Below the pieces are notes generated by a model. It was not told where the DNA came from. It saw only the letters and a program-made list of their open reading frames with translations, and made no database searches. A stretch of 64,000 bases of DNA, taken from positions 3,162,001-3,226,000 of the forward strand of contig JAEVHH010000001.1 of the NCBI GenBank assembly GCA_017607445.1, in the 5' to 3' direction. Both the position numbers and the translations under genes were made by a program. This DNA is from Histoplasma ohiense (Eukaryota; Ascomycota; Eurotiomycetes; Onygenales; Ajellomycetaceae). Shown piece after piece: positions 33,632 to 45,931 of the stretch (its first letter is position 1; each line of letters starts with the position of its first letter).

Positions 33632-34974
33632 TCAAATCGGCTGGCGAAGGAAATCATCCATTCTCGAATGCGTACCACTCATTACCATCGCTGATTCAGC
33701 ATGTTGCCGAGCTCTATCAACAACTGTAAACTTTTTGCCCAACTCGCGGATTTCCTGCACACTCTGGCCTAGTTGACCGAGTAACGCGACCATGGCAACA
33801 TCGTTGGCTTGCGCAAGGGATTCAGTTGAGAATGTATCGGACTGTTGTGGAGTTAGGAGGGACAAGTGAGAAATTAGGGAGCGGATGTTGCGCAAAATGG
33901 AGTGGGAGATCTGCGGGAAAGAGGTGGGTGTGGATGGTGTTTGGGTATTTGGTGTCTGTTGGGTGGAGATGCTGGAGAGATAAACTTTTATGAGGTGAAG
34001 GCGTGACTCGAGGGTTTTGACAGCAGTAAGACGGGTGGTTAGATTGGCGATCACTGTGATATAGTTGGTTAATTTTGTTAGTATCCAATTGATTGGGTCT
34101 ACTTACGGTCTTCATCTTCCTTAGAAAGCGCAGAAACCTCTTCTGTAGTAGGGGTTTTCCCTAGCTTTTTCGATGCAACTCTGCCTTTGTCGCCGATGGG
34201 TTTCTTAGTGCCAACTGCTAGGGGATGTGGAGTGGCACCATTCGCCTCAATAGCAGTAGCATTTCCTCCTCCTCTTGCAACAAAATCGATACTTATCATT
34301 TCTGCCTCCCCAGTTTCTATATAATACGGCAGTTCTCGAAACCGCAGTGTCAAGCTGGGTTGTTGTCCGTCCACTTGCATCGATTTATCTCCGTCAACAG
34401 CATTGCTATCCTCCTCGTATGTCGACTCGTAAATTGTAAGAGGGAGTTTCCCTGTGGTGTGGGACGTGTTGTTTTCAAGCCCAGAAGGATCAAATGCAAG
34501 CAGGACTGCTGTTTCGTTAAATTTCTGGAGGATATGTTCGTGGATAGGCAATTGGGAAGCGGTAGGACCTGTGGGCGGGGTGAGGGTGAACCATCCAACA
34601 AGGTCTAACGGAGGATCTTTATGGACATCCCTAACTATACCGAAAATGATATACCAGTTAGTAACACTTATTGAACAACGACTAGGTACATAGTGAACCG
34701 AACATTGTTGTAGTCTTTCTTCAAACCAGGGCTCAGAAAGTACACTGTCTCCATTTGAGGCGGTTACAACATTGCATTCAAATACATGCTCAAGGCTAAT
34801 GGTCCGGCCCTTCTGCTGTCCTATTAGCGCCCCGACAATTGGTCCCTTTTCCTGTCTTGCAAAATGTCGGGTGACGTGATCTGAGATATTGAGGAGGACG
34901 AGAGGATGAAGTAGGATTTGGAGGCCCGAGTCGGACGATTTCAGGGAAATTAGAGGATTTAACTCCGCCATCAT
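33632..34974 (-). CDS. CSN6: COP9 signalosome complex subunit 6 (MPN domain), 406 aa, three exons
   Basis: The exons are 34974-34704, 34634-34107 and 34053-33632. The introns are 34703-34635 (GTTCGG donor, TACTAAC branch, TATAG acceptor) and 34106-34054 (GTAAGT donor, TACTAAC branch, CACAG acceptor). Spliced length is 1221 nt including the stop. The N-terminal MPN domain begins LLHPLVLLNISDHVTRH and continues through RQEKGPIVGALIGQQKGRTI and LDLVGWFTL. The JAMM zinc ligands are absent, as expected for this non-catalytic subunit. The C-terminal helical region (LIANLTTRLTAVKTLESRL) is the assembly helix region. CSN removes NEDD8 from cullins; CSN6 pairs with catalytic CSN5. An alternative donor at GTACCT for intron 1 would break the frame. 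Confidence 0.85.
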
Positions 34975-35253
34975 TCGGGAGCTCTGATTTGGCCGCTCCC
35001 CAGTGACAGAGAATAATATATTTATGGAGTAGTTGTGGGTATATCCTCAGTTTCTAAAGGAGCTTGTTTGGTGCTTGCAAACCTTTGGAGTTGAACCAGT
35101 GCTGTTTGCTTTGTTTGCTTTGTTTGGTCTATTTGCATGTGGGGCAACCATTCTCAGATCGTCAACTCCGGGCGGGCAACGTCTGTCGCAATGACCTCGC
35201 TAGGTTGCTCCCTGTATGTCTTTGTATCGCGTCGATGAGGGCGAGTGGAAGCC
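34975..35253. promoter_or_regulatory. Divergent promoter between CSN6 and HSM3
   Basis: The two start codons are 279 bp apart in head-to-head orientation. A direct repeat TTTGTTTGC-TTTGTTTGG lies near 35108-35127. I identify no specific factor site. Confidence 0.5.
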
Positions 35254-37224
35254 ATGGAGGTTCCTTCTTCTTTTAATGTTGTGAAAAATCATCTTGATCA
35301 GGTCATCCAGGATCCGTCCACCCCGCTCGATGTCACCACCCTGGACAAGCTCAAGGTCGAACTCATTGCCAATACCAGCCAGAACGTTCTCTCTACTATT
35401 CTCACTCAAGTTTCGCAGGTCCTCCCTATATTGCGTGAAGATCCGTCTTCTTTAGTGGAATTAGCTACCACAGCCGTTTCATATCTTTCTTTCACCCAAC
35501 TCCAATCAATCCGCCCGCCCTTAAATTTGCTCGCTGGCATCAAAGCCCCATCTCCACCCATCAACCTCCTTACTTTATCTCTGCTAAGAAAAGGTAGTAA
35601 TTCAAGCGGTGATGCAGCGATTATTTCTGGAAACCCAGCTCTTGTGATCGCCCTAGTAGAGCTTTGGCTTACGGTCTCTGAAACCGCGGTCTCGCAATCT
35701 GCTTTTGATGTTCTATGGGCTCTCCTAGAAGCCGACTATGTTCACGACTACGAAAGCGATATCTTCTCAGATAAGGAGAGGAAAAATAAGATAGGAGGTC
35801 AGGGGCTAATGTGGAGGAGAATATTCAATGATAGAGATGTGTACGAACGTTTGTTTTCCATCTGCAGCTTGGACAACTCAGAACCGCCAGGGCATATCAG
35901 CAGGCGAGACAAGTCGGTAGCTCAAAGCAGACTAATGGATTTAATTACCAAAGCGGGATCCATGGATTGGCATGCAATAGCGGCGTCACATTTCCCTGAC
36001 ATTGAATCTAAGTTCGGATGCTCCAGTTTGCTGAGTTTTGCGGCCTCTCAAATGGTCGACCCCGACGACGTACTCTTGCACATGACCCATATTCATTTTC
36101 TCCGTGAGCTGCTTCGAATTGAAGCTCCCGGACTCCGTCAGCGCTCTAAAGTCCAGAGTCATTCATACCCACCATTTTCTTCCCCTTCCCTCGAATACCT
36201 CATTTCAAGCGGCCTCCACGCCAAGATTATGAATTACTATGTCGACCCTTCAATCCTAGACCCTGCACACTCAACGATTCTCTTGGGGCCAGTTATGGGC
36301 TATATCTCTCAGTATGCGATACTATATCCAAATCATCTACTTCAGCAACCCCAATCTTTCTTGGATAAGATTCTTTCGCGGATCTCCGAGGCTTTTGACA
36401 TCCAGCCTGTTAAATGGGCTCACGGCCCAGTTCCGACAGGTGATCTTGACATTCTTGCCTCTCTACCCCGAGTAATGCTCGTAGAGGCAGGAAACAGATG
36501 GATAAACCCGGTACAGTCGATACCTTCTAAGCCTATAAATAGTCATGCATTGGACGCTCTGGGCAGAATATTTAAGGGACCACCAGCCATTGAAGACGTT
36601 TCCAATGAGCTTTTAGACCCACTTGATCAAAATCCAACAAGTCCTCGAGCGGAGGCCGCAGCCTCTCGTGTCTTATATTTTCGATATTTGAATGAAAATC
36701 CAGGTCTATGGGCCAACGTTGTTACTGCCGCTGACATAGTTGCCATGCAAGACACAGCCCTTGCAGCCATCGCGTTCATAAAATCTGTCCTGACAGCAAA
36801 TTGGGTTGTGATTCCTCCAAATAAGAATAGCTCAATAACCCTTCCTAACCAACGATTTGGCATCCCCACCGAGGACCAGATTTCCAAGCTTGGCCCGTCA
36901 ACACAAGGCAAGCTCCCAGCCTCTGGTTTGTGGGCACTCTTTGTACCTCCAGCCCTATCAGAGGTCCTGCCCTACCTTTTCAAAGCCCCACAGACATACA
37001 ATAATTTCGTCGCCGGTGGGGCTAGAGACACGGAGAATGCTCTCTGGAGAATTGCAACAGCCAAGTTCGATGCGCTTGTTGCGCTCCAGAACGAAGTGAA
37101 GAAGGTTGAAGAAACGTTTGAAGGGTTTGACGATATTATCCGAACACTTAATAAGCGCGTTGCAGAGGGTCCATGGGGCCCTCCGAATCAAGCTGGCGGT
37201 CAGGTAGATGCGCTGGAGTTGTGA
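35254..37224 (+). CDS. HSM3: Hsm3-like protein (26S proteasome base assembly chaperone / mismatch-repair annotated), 656 aa
   Basis: A single exon starts at ATG 35254 (MEVPSSFNVVKNHLDQVI). The whole length is predicted helical with repeated hydrophobic patterns (LVELATTAVSYLSFTQL, ALVELWLTVSETAVSQSAFDVLWALLEADYV), as in HEAT/ARM-type solenoids. There is no signal peptide or membrane segment. In yeast, Hsm3 binds the C-terminus of Rpt1 and guides assembly of the proteasome ring; the name comes from an older mismatch-repair phenotype. The filamentous-fungal proteins are longer than the yeast one. The assignment rests on overall resemblance, not a diagnostic motif, so confidence is moderate. Confidence 0.55.
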   Translation: MEVPSSFNVVKNHLDQVIQDPSTPLDVTTLDKLKVELIANTSQNVLSTILTQVSQVLPILREDPSSLVELATTAVSYLSFTQLQSIRPPLNLLAGIKAPSPPINLLTLSLLRKGSNSSGDAAIISGNPALVIALVELWLTVSETAVSQSAFDVLWALLEADYVHDYESDIFSDKERKNKIGGQGLMWRRIFNDRDVYERLFSICSLDNSEPPGHISRRDKSVAQSRLMDLITKAGSMDWHAIAASHFPDIESKFGCSSLLSFAASQMVDPDDVLLHMTHIHFLRELLRIEAPGLRQRSKVQSHSYPPFSSPSLEYLISSGLHAKIMNYYVDPSILDPAHSTILLGPVMGYISQYAILYPNHLLQQPQSFLDKILSRISEAFDIQPVKWAHGPVPTGDLDILASLPRVMLVEAGNRWINPVQSIPSKPINSHALDALGRIFKGPPAIEDVSNELLDPLDQNPTSPRAEAAASRVLYFRYLNENPGLWANVVTAADIVAMQDTALAAIAFIKSVLTANWVVIPPNKNSSITLPNQRFGIPTEDQISKLGPSTQGKLPASGLWALFVPPALSEVLPYLFKAPQTYNNFVAGGARDTENALWRIATAKFDALVALQNEVKKVEETFEGFDDIIRTLNKRVAEGPWGPPNQAGGQVDALEL

Positions 37225-37896
37225 TGAGTTACACGCATGCCATGATACGCATTTTAGATTTTCCAAGTACCCGTAAGCTAAAAAGTCAAAATATTCGAAA
37301 GCAGAGCAGGTAGCTGTTATTTTCCAGTGATCTATTCGTTACAGAGCAGTGCTAGTGCCTGTGGATTTTTTCGAATGATTGATATATGGAGCGCTGGGTT
37401 GTAATGATGAGATGAATGTAAAGTATCTTGAATGCCAAAACTCGAATTGCCACAAAACATTGTGAAAATTAGTTTGAGGTGGAACGTTGAGCTGCAAATA
37501 TCACTCTGAACAGGGGTCCAACTACGGAATACTTGCTCGTAAGGAATCTAACTAGTGTCTGGACTGAAAATGGGGGGTCTTCGAAAGCGGTCAAAATATG
37601 CAATATATTTTTTCTGCCAATGACCCACCTTTCACAAAATAGAAGCACCAATGTCAATGGGTGTTAAAGGCAGCAATTTAATTGATACTTCCTCCGGAGG
37701 AAAAAGAAAATTCTAACGTATTCCGCCCCAGAAACTCTCTGTTTCTAGTTTTAAGATCACTCTTCGTGAAAATTTGCTCCCATCGCGAGTCGTTTCTCCA
37801 TAGAATCCCTGCTCTATGAAATGATAAGTGCCTGCCGGTTTAACCCTCATGACGACGGATAGAGAAACCTGGACAACGTAAAAAAGGGGAAGGGAT
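37225..37896. other. Intergenic region, HSM3 to RPC31
   Basis: I see no coding signal. It holds the 3' flank of HSM3 and the promoter of RPC31. Confidence 0.5.
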
Positions 37897-38970
37897 ATGT
37901 CACGCTTTAGTGCAAACCGAGGCAAAAAGCTGCCTGGTTCGGAGTTCTCGTGGGATACGGAGGCTGGGGGAGAGCCAGATAACGCACCTACGCCATTGTT
38001 TCCGGTGAGTTATGATGAGCTTCTGTCATTGCCACTCCTTCAACTTTCCCGTTTCTAGAATCATACTTCTCGGCGCTGGCTACCTTTCGAGCGGTGATGA
38101 AACAAAGAAATGTGTGGCAACGGCTAATTCCTATTATTCCAGAAATACTCATTTCCAATTGCAAAACCGCTTACAGAGGAGGAACGCAGCCAGGTCGACT
38201 ATTACAGGCGGTTACGAGAGATGATACACGACGGACCCTATTATACAGTGATGAGCGCATCCCATTTATCACATATTGGAGGAGCAGCAGCTTCGAGAAA
38301 AGCTCAATTTGATCCTTTTCAAGGAATGGCGACGTATGGACAGAGGTATTTGAAGAAAACTCGGACGTTACCAAAACTTTCAGGAAGACAGTATGGTATG
38401 TATTTCTTACATCTGATATCCCTTCTTCTCGTATGAATCCAGACAACCTTGGGGTTATTTGCTCTTCCTGACTTTCTTCTTCCCTTGCTTTTGGTGGATT
38501 TTATTACGCAAGCTGATGCAAACTCTGTGTATCACTCTTTTGCCTTTACAGTTATGAACTTTTTCCCAAAAGAGCTTTGGTCGACCCTCGACCCAAAATA
38601 TGCCAGTTTGCAAGCTGGTGGTGCCAATGGACTTGGTTCTCTTTTACGAGGCGGCCAAAAGCGCGGCTTTGAGGATGAAGAAGATGGCGATGGGGACGTT
38701 GGCCCGTCTCGGAAGAGAATAGCAGCTGATGAAGAGGATGAGGAAGGATCGGAGGCTGGCGAAAAACGCAAACAGGGAGCTGGAGTGGACGATGAGGATT
38801 TGTTGGACGAGGAAGAAGATGAAGGGGAAGAGGGAATTGTTGATGATGATTTCGAAGACGATGAGGAGGATATGGGCGGCGATTATAACGCGGAACAGTA
38901 TTTCGATGGCGGGGATGATGATGGAGATGGGTACGACGGGGGTGGAGAAGGGGAGAATGATACTTATTAA
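37897..38970 (+). CDS. RPC31: DNA-directed RNA polymerase III subunit C31, 259 aa, three exons
   Basis: The exons are 37897-38004, 38143-38395 and 38552-38970, 780 nt in all including TAA. The donors are GTGAGT and GTATGT; the acceptors are TTCCAG and TTACAG. Exon 1 encodes MSRFSANRGKKLPGSEFSW. Exon 2 carries the family motif PLTEEERSQVDYYRRLREM. Exon 3 opens with FFPKELWSTLDP and ends in a long acidic tail rich in Asp, Glu and Gly (about residues 175-258), typical of C31. The protein belongs to the Pol III heterotrimer C82/C34/C31 required for initiation in the nucleus. Intron 1 (138 nt) might hide an extra small exon, but a single intron keeps the frame and the known motif order. Confidence 0.87.
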
Positions 38971-39741
38971 TGAGTGCTAGTTCTCCTTGCATATTGGGAG
39001 CATAGCGTTCCCGTTTCCTATGTCTTTTCTATTTGATACCCATTGTCTTTGCTTTCACGGAATCTAGTTGGCTAGGTATTGTGGTATATGACGAACCATG
39101 CTCGCTGGTAAATACCATGTGTTGCGTATCCATTCTGTTGATTTCTATACTTAGGTCTTAAATGTGTTATACAGTATGTTTACTAAATGTGCTAAATGTT
39201 TAAGGTAGTCTTCCACAAACATGGTCAGGCATATTATAAATCCATTCGTAGGTAGAATTTGAGACGGATTGTCGCAGTCACATTTGATTCTGAATAAAAA
39301 CACTTTTAAAGGAAAAAAAAGAAAAACAATTGTATAGTTTATCTACTGCTAGAAAATGGCCGTCTATACAGAGGCGTATTTCAAAAGTTCGTTCGCACCC
39401 TAGGAAATTACCTTGAATTTATATTTCCAATCTTGGAAAGCTAATGGGCTTCCTGCTTTGGAACAATGTGTAAGGTTTAGTTATAGATGCGAGTAACCAC
39501 CTATTGAACCCCCTGAAAAAATAGGCATCAATAAGCATAGGCAACAGCAACTTGAAAAATGATTACCACCGAAATTTAGAGTATGGGGACGGACTTTTGA
39601 AGTGCGACTTCGTAGTAGTAGTTAATATACTTTCAGGTGATGACCTCAGTTTCTCTTTTTTTTTGTTCGGCTAATTTTCAGGATCTCCGACTTCCGCGTT
39701 GATCAAATCCATTATCAGATCAACCTCGTAATGCAGCATCA
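38971..39741. other. Intergenic region, RPC31 to TAH18
   Basis: There is no supported ORF. AT-rich runs and a poly-T tract (39655-39664) lie upstream of TAH18. Confidence 0.5.
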
Positions 39742-41918
39742 ATGGCTTGTGCTAACTCCAACAACTCGGGCCATGCCTCCGCTCGAACAGCTATAATTCT
39801 TTACGGTTCAGAAACTGGAAATTCCCAGGATGTTGCCGAGGAGCTTGGGCGCCTGGCGGAGCGGCTGCACTTCTTGGCGCATGTTTGCGAACTAAACGCC
39901 ATTTTACCTGTGCGATGAATGCGCATACTGGAATTTAGGGGAATCGAAGCTCACTTTTGGTATAGGAATCTCTAAATGACTATGACGTGACGATATTCGC
40001 TATCTCAACGACTGGACAGGGCGATATCCCTGCCAACGCTCGATCATTCTGGAGGTCATTGCTTCTAAAGAAACTTCCGCCAACATTTCTCTGCGGGGTG
40101 AACTTTGCGCTGTTTGGATTGGGGGATAGTTCGTACCCAAAGTATGATTGAAAGGTTCTCGTTATTTACGTATCAAATTACTAATTACTCTGGTGGGGGA
40201 TATTAGGTTCAACTGGGCGTCTCGAAAACTTTACAAAAGACTGTTGCAGCTTGGTGCCATTGAGCTGTGCCCATGCGGCGAAGCAGATGAACAGCATCTG
40301 GAGGGGTATACATTCCTGAATACTCTCAACTTCGGCCTCTCCGTACTGACAGGGCAATCTTAGCCTCGAAGGCACCTTCGTCCCGTGGTCGATAGATCTA
40401 AGGAACAATCTATTGAACAAATTTCCACTTGCGCCTGACCGACATCCTTTACCAGATGATGTCCAGTTACCACCGAAATGGGTACTGGCGCACCAAGATT
40501 CTATATCAATAGAAGGCGCTATTACGTATCCGAGCGCAGCGCTATCAGAAGCTCAACCTGGAGGACAAGGATCTCCCAGCATCCCTTCGAACTTCTCCAA
40601 CGACCTGCGACCCATCCCGAATACTGTCTCTGCAACATTAGTGGCGAATGACCGACTCACACCACAAACCCATTGGCAAGACGTCCGTCACCTTATTCTA
40701 AAGATTTCCGAGCCAATTCGATATGTGCCAGGCGATATCCTGTGCGTAACCCCCAGGAATTTCGACAGTGATGTCAACTCCCTGATATGCATGATGGGCT
40801 GGGAGAGTGACGCAGACACCCCCTTGTGTTTTGTGCCCAATGCTACATACGCGTCAGCCAATAACGCACCCTCTCCCGAGATCCCATTTCTGTTGAAATC
40901 GCCCGGCTTTACCCTCAGAATTCTACTCACGGACTATTTAGACATAATGGCAATACCACGACGATCATTCTTTTCCAATATTGCCCACTACACTAAGGAC
41001 CCCATGCATAAGGAGAGACTCCTGGAGTTTGCAAATCCAGAATACATAGACGAGTTTTACGACTACACCTCGAGACCCCGTCGGTCCATCCTCGAAGTTC
41101 TGCACGAATTTGAATCCGTGAAGATCCCTTGGCAAAACGTTTGTACAGTATTTCCTACCCTCCGCGGACGACAATTCAGTCTTGCCAGCGGCGGGAAATT
41201 GAAAACCCTTAGAAGCTTACCCGGTGACAATCCGACAAATTCTGGCACTCGCTTTGACCTCCTCGTCGCCATCGTCAAATACCAGACAGTAATTAAAAAG
41301 ATTCGTGAGGGCGTATGTACGCGCTACCTTGCGATGCTTCGTCCTGGTAGCACATTGAAAGTCCAAGTGCAAAAAGGTGGACTGACTTCCTCAATGAGAC
41401 AGTTCTTGGAGCCTACAGTTCTGATCGGACCTGGCACGGGTGTCGCGCCACTACGCTCAATATTATGGGAAAAAGCCGCCATGGCGACCACATATCGAGA
41501 GAAACATGGCCTTGACGTACCAGTACCTATAGGCCCTATCATCCTGCTGTATGGCGGGAGGAATAGGAGAGCAGATTTCTTTTTTGAAGAGGAATGGGAG
41601 GCGTTGAAAGATGTGCTGGATCTTACGGTATTGACGGCGTTCTCAAGAGACCAGAAACAAAAGATATATGTGCAGGACCGCATTCGTGAGCATGCTAGAT
41701 TGATTTCTAGAATATTGCATGATTTGGGTGGCACAGTCTATATTTGTGGGTCATCAGGTAAAATGCCCCAAGCGATTCGGGAAGCGCTTATCGAAGGCTT
41801 TCAGGAGTTTGGCCAGGAAAACGAGTCTGGTGAGAGGAAGAAGTACAGTCGAGAGGAGGCAGAGAAGTATTTGATGGACATGGAGAAAGTAGGACGATAT
41901 AAGCAGGAGACTTGGTGA
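39742..41918 (+). CDS. TAH18: NADPH-dependent diflavin oxidoreductase (Tah18/NDOR1), 665 aa, four exons
   Basis: The exons are 39742-39909, 39966-40141, 40207-40305 and 40364-41918 (1998 nt). The introns are short, with donors GTGCGA, GTATGA and GTATAC and with TAG acceptors throughout. The N-terminal FMN domain shows LYGSETGNSQDVAEEL, STTGQGDIPANARSFW and LFGLGDSSYPKF. The FAD region contains RQFSLAS (near residue 420) and the NADPH region GPGTGVAPLRS, LLYGGRNRRADFFFEEEW and VYICGSSGKMP. In yeast, Tah18 passes electrons from NADPH to Dre2 at the first step of cytosolic iron-sulfur protein assembly. ATG 39742 is chosen because an earlier ATG at 39731 leads into another frame. Length is normal for the family. 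Confidence 0.92.
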
Positions 41919-42363
41919 GGTGCAGGGAATAATGAGGTGGGGGAAAGAACCTTCAAATCACACCATCATATTGACCTTGTTTAAAAAATATACACAGATT
42001 TTTAGACCAATTTTGATTATGTGGATAATACAATTTGTTCTGGCGTGTGAGCTACAATAGCATTCTGGATAATCGGCGGGAAAGCAACAGTTAGTTGGTC
42101 AGAAATTGCATGCAGTTTGTTCTTCATGCACTTGTATATATGGAACATCTCGTAGAAGTTCCGCAATATGATAAATCACGTGGTGCTGAAACCTGTAGGT
42201 CAGCTCGCCGGCAAACGTCGGTTGCCGAGACAATTCTGGACAACGGCGATACGCAACTCGCAACCACCACCACAGAGCCCTTCTCCGGCTGAATTTCGAT
42301 AACCACCACCTCATTGATAGATCAAGGCCTCTGGATTGCCTGTGCGATTTACAGTTTCCCACA

Positions 42364-43415
42364 ATGGCTGCTCTTCGGATACTGGTGCCCGTAAAGCGGG
42401 TCATTGACTTCGCCGTATGTGATTTTACCTCCTCTCATTCTGTTTTTTTAGTTTCAGGGGAATTACTTTTTTTTATTCTTTTCATGTATTCCTGTTGCCT
42501 TTGTAGCTGAATTGAGCTGTTGTCCGCCACGCACTCACAAGCGCCATCCCATGCGCGATCGTACCACTAACACACTCCCAATTTCTTATATACAGATAAA
42601 ACCCCGCATCAACAAATCTCAAACAGGTGTCGAAACGGCCGGTGTCAAGCACTCCCTCAATCCATTCGATGAGCTTTCCATAGAAGAAGCAGTGCGCCTA
42701 CGCGAACGCAAAGGTCCCATGTCTGTTTCCGACATCCTTGCTATCTCCGCCGGCGGGCCAAAATGCGCAGACACCCTCCGAACCGCTATGGCCATGGGAG
42801 CAGACCGATCAATCCACGTCGATGTACCCGAGAAACCAGACCAGGCAGGACTGGAGCCATTGACTGTGGCCAAGCTGCTGAAGAACGTCGTCCAAAAGGA
42901 AAATATCAACCTGGTGCTTTTAGGCAAACAGGCTATTGATGGAGATCAGGGACAGACGGGTCAGATGCTGGCCGGCCTCTTAGGCTGGCCACAGGCAACC
43001 CAAGCGAGCAAGGTTGATGTGAAAGATGATGCGGGTAACGTAGAGGTCACGAGAGAGGTTGACGGCGGCGTGGAGACGCTCAGGGCCAAGTTGCCCATGG
43101 TGATTACCACAGATTTGCGGTTGAACGAGCCGCGCTATGCGAGTTTGCCGAACATTATGAAAGCAAAGCGGAAGCCGTTGGAAAAGAAGACTTTGGCAGA
43201 TTATGAGGTTGAGGATACAAAGAGGCTGAAAACTTTGAAGGTTACGGGTATGTGTAGCTTCTCCTTTCTGTCTGAGGTTTATTCTACGTATCGGGTTTCA
43301 AAATTGAATGAAAACTAACTCCCCTTCGATAGAACCACCCGCCCGGCAGGGAGGCGGCAAGGTAGAAGATGTTGATGGAATGATCTCCAAACTTAAAGAG
43401 CTTGGTGCTCTATAA
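42364..43415 (+). CDS. ETFB: Electron transfer flavoprotein beta subunit, mitochondrial, 261 aa, three exons
   Basis: The exons are 42364-42414, 42596-43247 and 43333-43415 (786 nt). Intron 1 (GTATGT … TACAG) and intron 2 (GTATGT … GATAG) keep the frame. The N-terminus ALRILVPVKRVIDFA is the family start. The AMP-binding loop AIDGDQGQTGQMLAGLLGW is intact, and the C-terminus ends with DGMISKLKELGAL. With ETF-alpha it forms the FAD/AMP heterodimer that carries electrons from matrix acyl-CoA dehydrogenases to ETF:ubiquinone oxidoreductase. No cleavable presequence is evident, which is normal for the beta subunit. Confidence 0.93.
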
Positions 43416-45181
43416 ATATTTTCACTTCCCGTTTCATTACCCTGGCCGTTTGTGAATACGTACAACTCTAGTTTCCTTTCAAGATGACGTATTTCATTTT
43501 CTCTATTACCCCTTTTTTCCTTTTTGTATCCTATGATTTATAAAAGATCTGTTCAATGCATCTCCCACGCGACATGATGTAACATATCTACATATCTCTT
43601 ACCTTAGACGACACCATAGCCAATCATCAAAAAACCTGCCTTATCTTCGCATGCCCTTTCGTGGCAGAATTTCTGCTTTTGGTTACACCCCGCATCTCCT
43701 TCAGAGCTTGGTTTTCCGGGTGGACTTCACGCATTCTCAGTTAAAAGTTACATGAGAAGAAAATGAACCCTTCCATATTATATTGGCCAGCAGGAATCTC
43801 CAATGGCTTACAATACTTAACAAAATATAATCTAGCTGCTAGTTATAAAAAAAGCAGCAGGATGATATCCGGAGTTTTCACCCCTGTTTTTAATCAGCAT
43901 GGCATCCAGAACTGCTCTTCTAACGGAAAAGATAATCACCATAAACGAGTCACAGGTGGCCCTTGCAATTTGAGGAATATACAGTGTCAGGTGAACAGGT
44001 CAGCAGCGCCATAAATCCGCCACCAAATGCCACTCAATTGATATTCCAAAAGTAACCATAATTCTAAAAGAACGCCATTTTAGACTCGAATTCACGAATA
44101 ACTTAACAGTTTCAGCGAATTCAATAGGTAATAGAGGCAAATATGAAAACAACTCTTAAGAATTCAGATACAATCGGAGGCATTAAGAACACTCTCGTCA
44201 CAGCTACAGTGTGAAAGAATCTCAGTCTATCGTATCTCCTATGCTACCAGAACTCTCATATCTTACAACGGGTTCTTGGCTCAGATGGGGGTGGCTGAGT
44301 GATCTGGGGTCCAGAATTTAGAGATTGTAATTCCATCTTCTCAGTTCCAAGGTTGGGTCATTGGATCAAGCTGAACTCGAGCTGTTAGGCCACTGGGAAC
44401 CACAACCAGCAGCAAATCTCGTGACTCCTTCCTTCCCTGGCCTAGCGGCTTTCCAGACCCAAGATTGGTTGCACGCGCAACCTTATCTCAACGACCGATC
44501 CTCTAACTAGCTCGATGCGATTTAGTGCCAGTTTCGGCCTGTTCGGCATGGGAACTACGCAAATATGATGTCGCCATTCCTTTCTCGCAATTCGAGCACA
44601 ATCGGTTATTGAAGACTACGAGTAGGTTATGCTGCTCGATTCCATGATGGGTGAATCCTTTTCTGCCCTTTACTCAATCTATGGGCCAAACTTTCAAAAT
44701 CTCAAGACCTTACTATCCCGATAGGCCGGATCTTGGCTGCGTTCATGCGAGAACCAGGCAGGGCCCGTCGAATTCTGTATATCGCTTTTGACACCCCTAC
44801 CATATCTAGAGTGAAAGTTGAGTCAGTGTTCCTAAGTCTATGGTCGCCAATTTTTGCACACCTTTGGCTAACCTAAACCCCTCCAAAGTTGATGGCATTA
44901 CTGGTTGATTCAGGTGGTCCAAGGCGACCTCACACTGACCTGGAGACTGCCAATTGAATGTATGTTCTATCAATCTATCATAGAACCATTCCATTCGCTT
45001 TTACTTCTTCTCCTCCACTTCTGAAAGGTGCCATACCACTGCGAGTCGACGCGGCTTTAATTTACACAAAATATGGCGTCTCGAAGCTGTACATTTTCTG
45101 GTCTCACTCTGTCAAAGCCAAACCATTTACTCTTAAAACAGGATTCCAGCCATTTAGATATCGGCAACCTTGCCAGGAAAC
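43416..45181. other. Long intergenic region
   Basis: I find about 1.8 kb of AT-moderate DNA with no supported gene on either strand. Short ORFs lack domains and conserved features. Confidence 0.5.
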
Positions 45182-45931
45182 ATGGTCAAAATTCAAACGA
45201 AACTGAGGGCGTCTCCTGCAAAAGAGAGACATAATGCCCATCCAGCTGAACAAAAAAAGGATTCAAAAGTCCGCCGCAGCAGCAGACTCCAATCCCTTCA
45301 GAAGCATCATGATTTTGAGCGGCCATCCCTACCATCGCCAGGCCATCCGACGGTATTTACTATCGGCCACGGAACGCGCACACTTCCTGATCTTCTCGAG
45401 CTCCTCCAATCTGCCCATGTCACCAAACTTCTAGATATCCGCTCTATTCCACGGTCATTCACAAATCCCCAATTCAACCGTGATACCCTCGAGAGCTCTT
45501 CAGAGTTGGATTCTGCCCATATCAGCTATTTGTGGTTCGGACCTTTGCTAGGCGGCAGACGCAATGCAAAACAGCCAAAACTTGAAGAGCATACTACAAT
45601 CCGTGTCGCTGCGTTCCGAAATTACGCAGGCTATATGCGCACCCAGTCATTTAAGGATGGTTTGGCCGAATTAAAAGGCATTGCAGAAAACTTGCAAACT
45701 TCAAATGAGGGATATCTTGCAATCATGTGCAGCGAGACGGTCTGGTGGCGATGCCATCGACGGATGATTGCAGATATACTCGTAACTCAGGGGTGGAGCG
45801 TCCAGCATCTAGGTGTTAGGCAAGAGCCAATGGAGCATGAGAGGTGGGAAATTGCAAGAGTCGGTGATGAAGGGAACCTCATTTATGATGGCCGTGAGCG
45901 GCCCTCGAAAAGCAATAAATGCTTGAGTTGA
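45182..45931 (+). CDS. DUF488-family protein, 249 aa
   Basis: A single exon starts at ATG 45182 (MVKIQTKLRASPAKER). The first 50 residues are basic and low-complexity. The DUF488 domain follows: TVFTIGHGTRTLPDLLELL, then LLDIRSIPRS, then YLWFGPLLGGRR. It ends with the diagnostic CSETVWWRCHRRMIADIL (near residues 182-199), with a conserved Cys and the RCHR motif. The biochemical role of DUF488 is not established to my knowledge; bacterial relatives are stand-alone proteins. An upstream in-frame TTG was ignored. Confidence 0.85.
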   Translation: MVKIQTKLRASPAKERHNAHPAEQKKDSKVRRSSRLQSLQKHHDFERPSLPSPGHPTVFTIGHGTRTLPDLLELLQSAHVTKLLDIRSIPRSFTNPQFNRDTLESSSELDSAHISYLWFGPLLGGRRNAKQPKLEEHTTIRVAAFRNYAGYMRTQSFKDGLAELKGIAENLQTSNEGYLAIMCSETVWWRCHRRMIADILVTQGWSVQHLGVRQEPMEHERWEIARVGDEGNLIYDGRERPSKSNKCLS

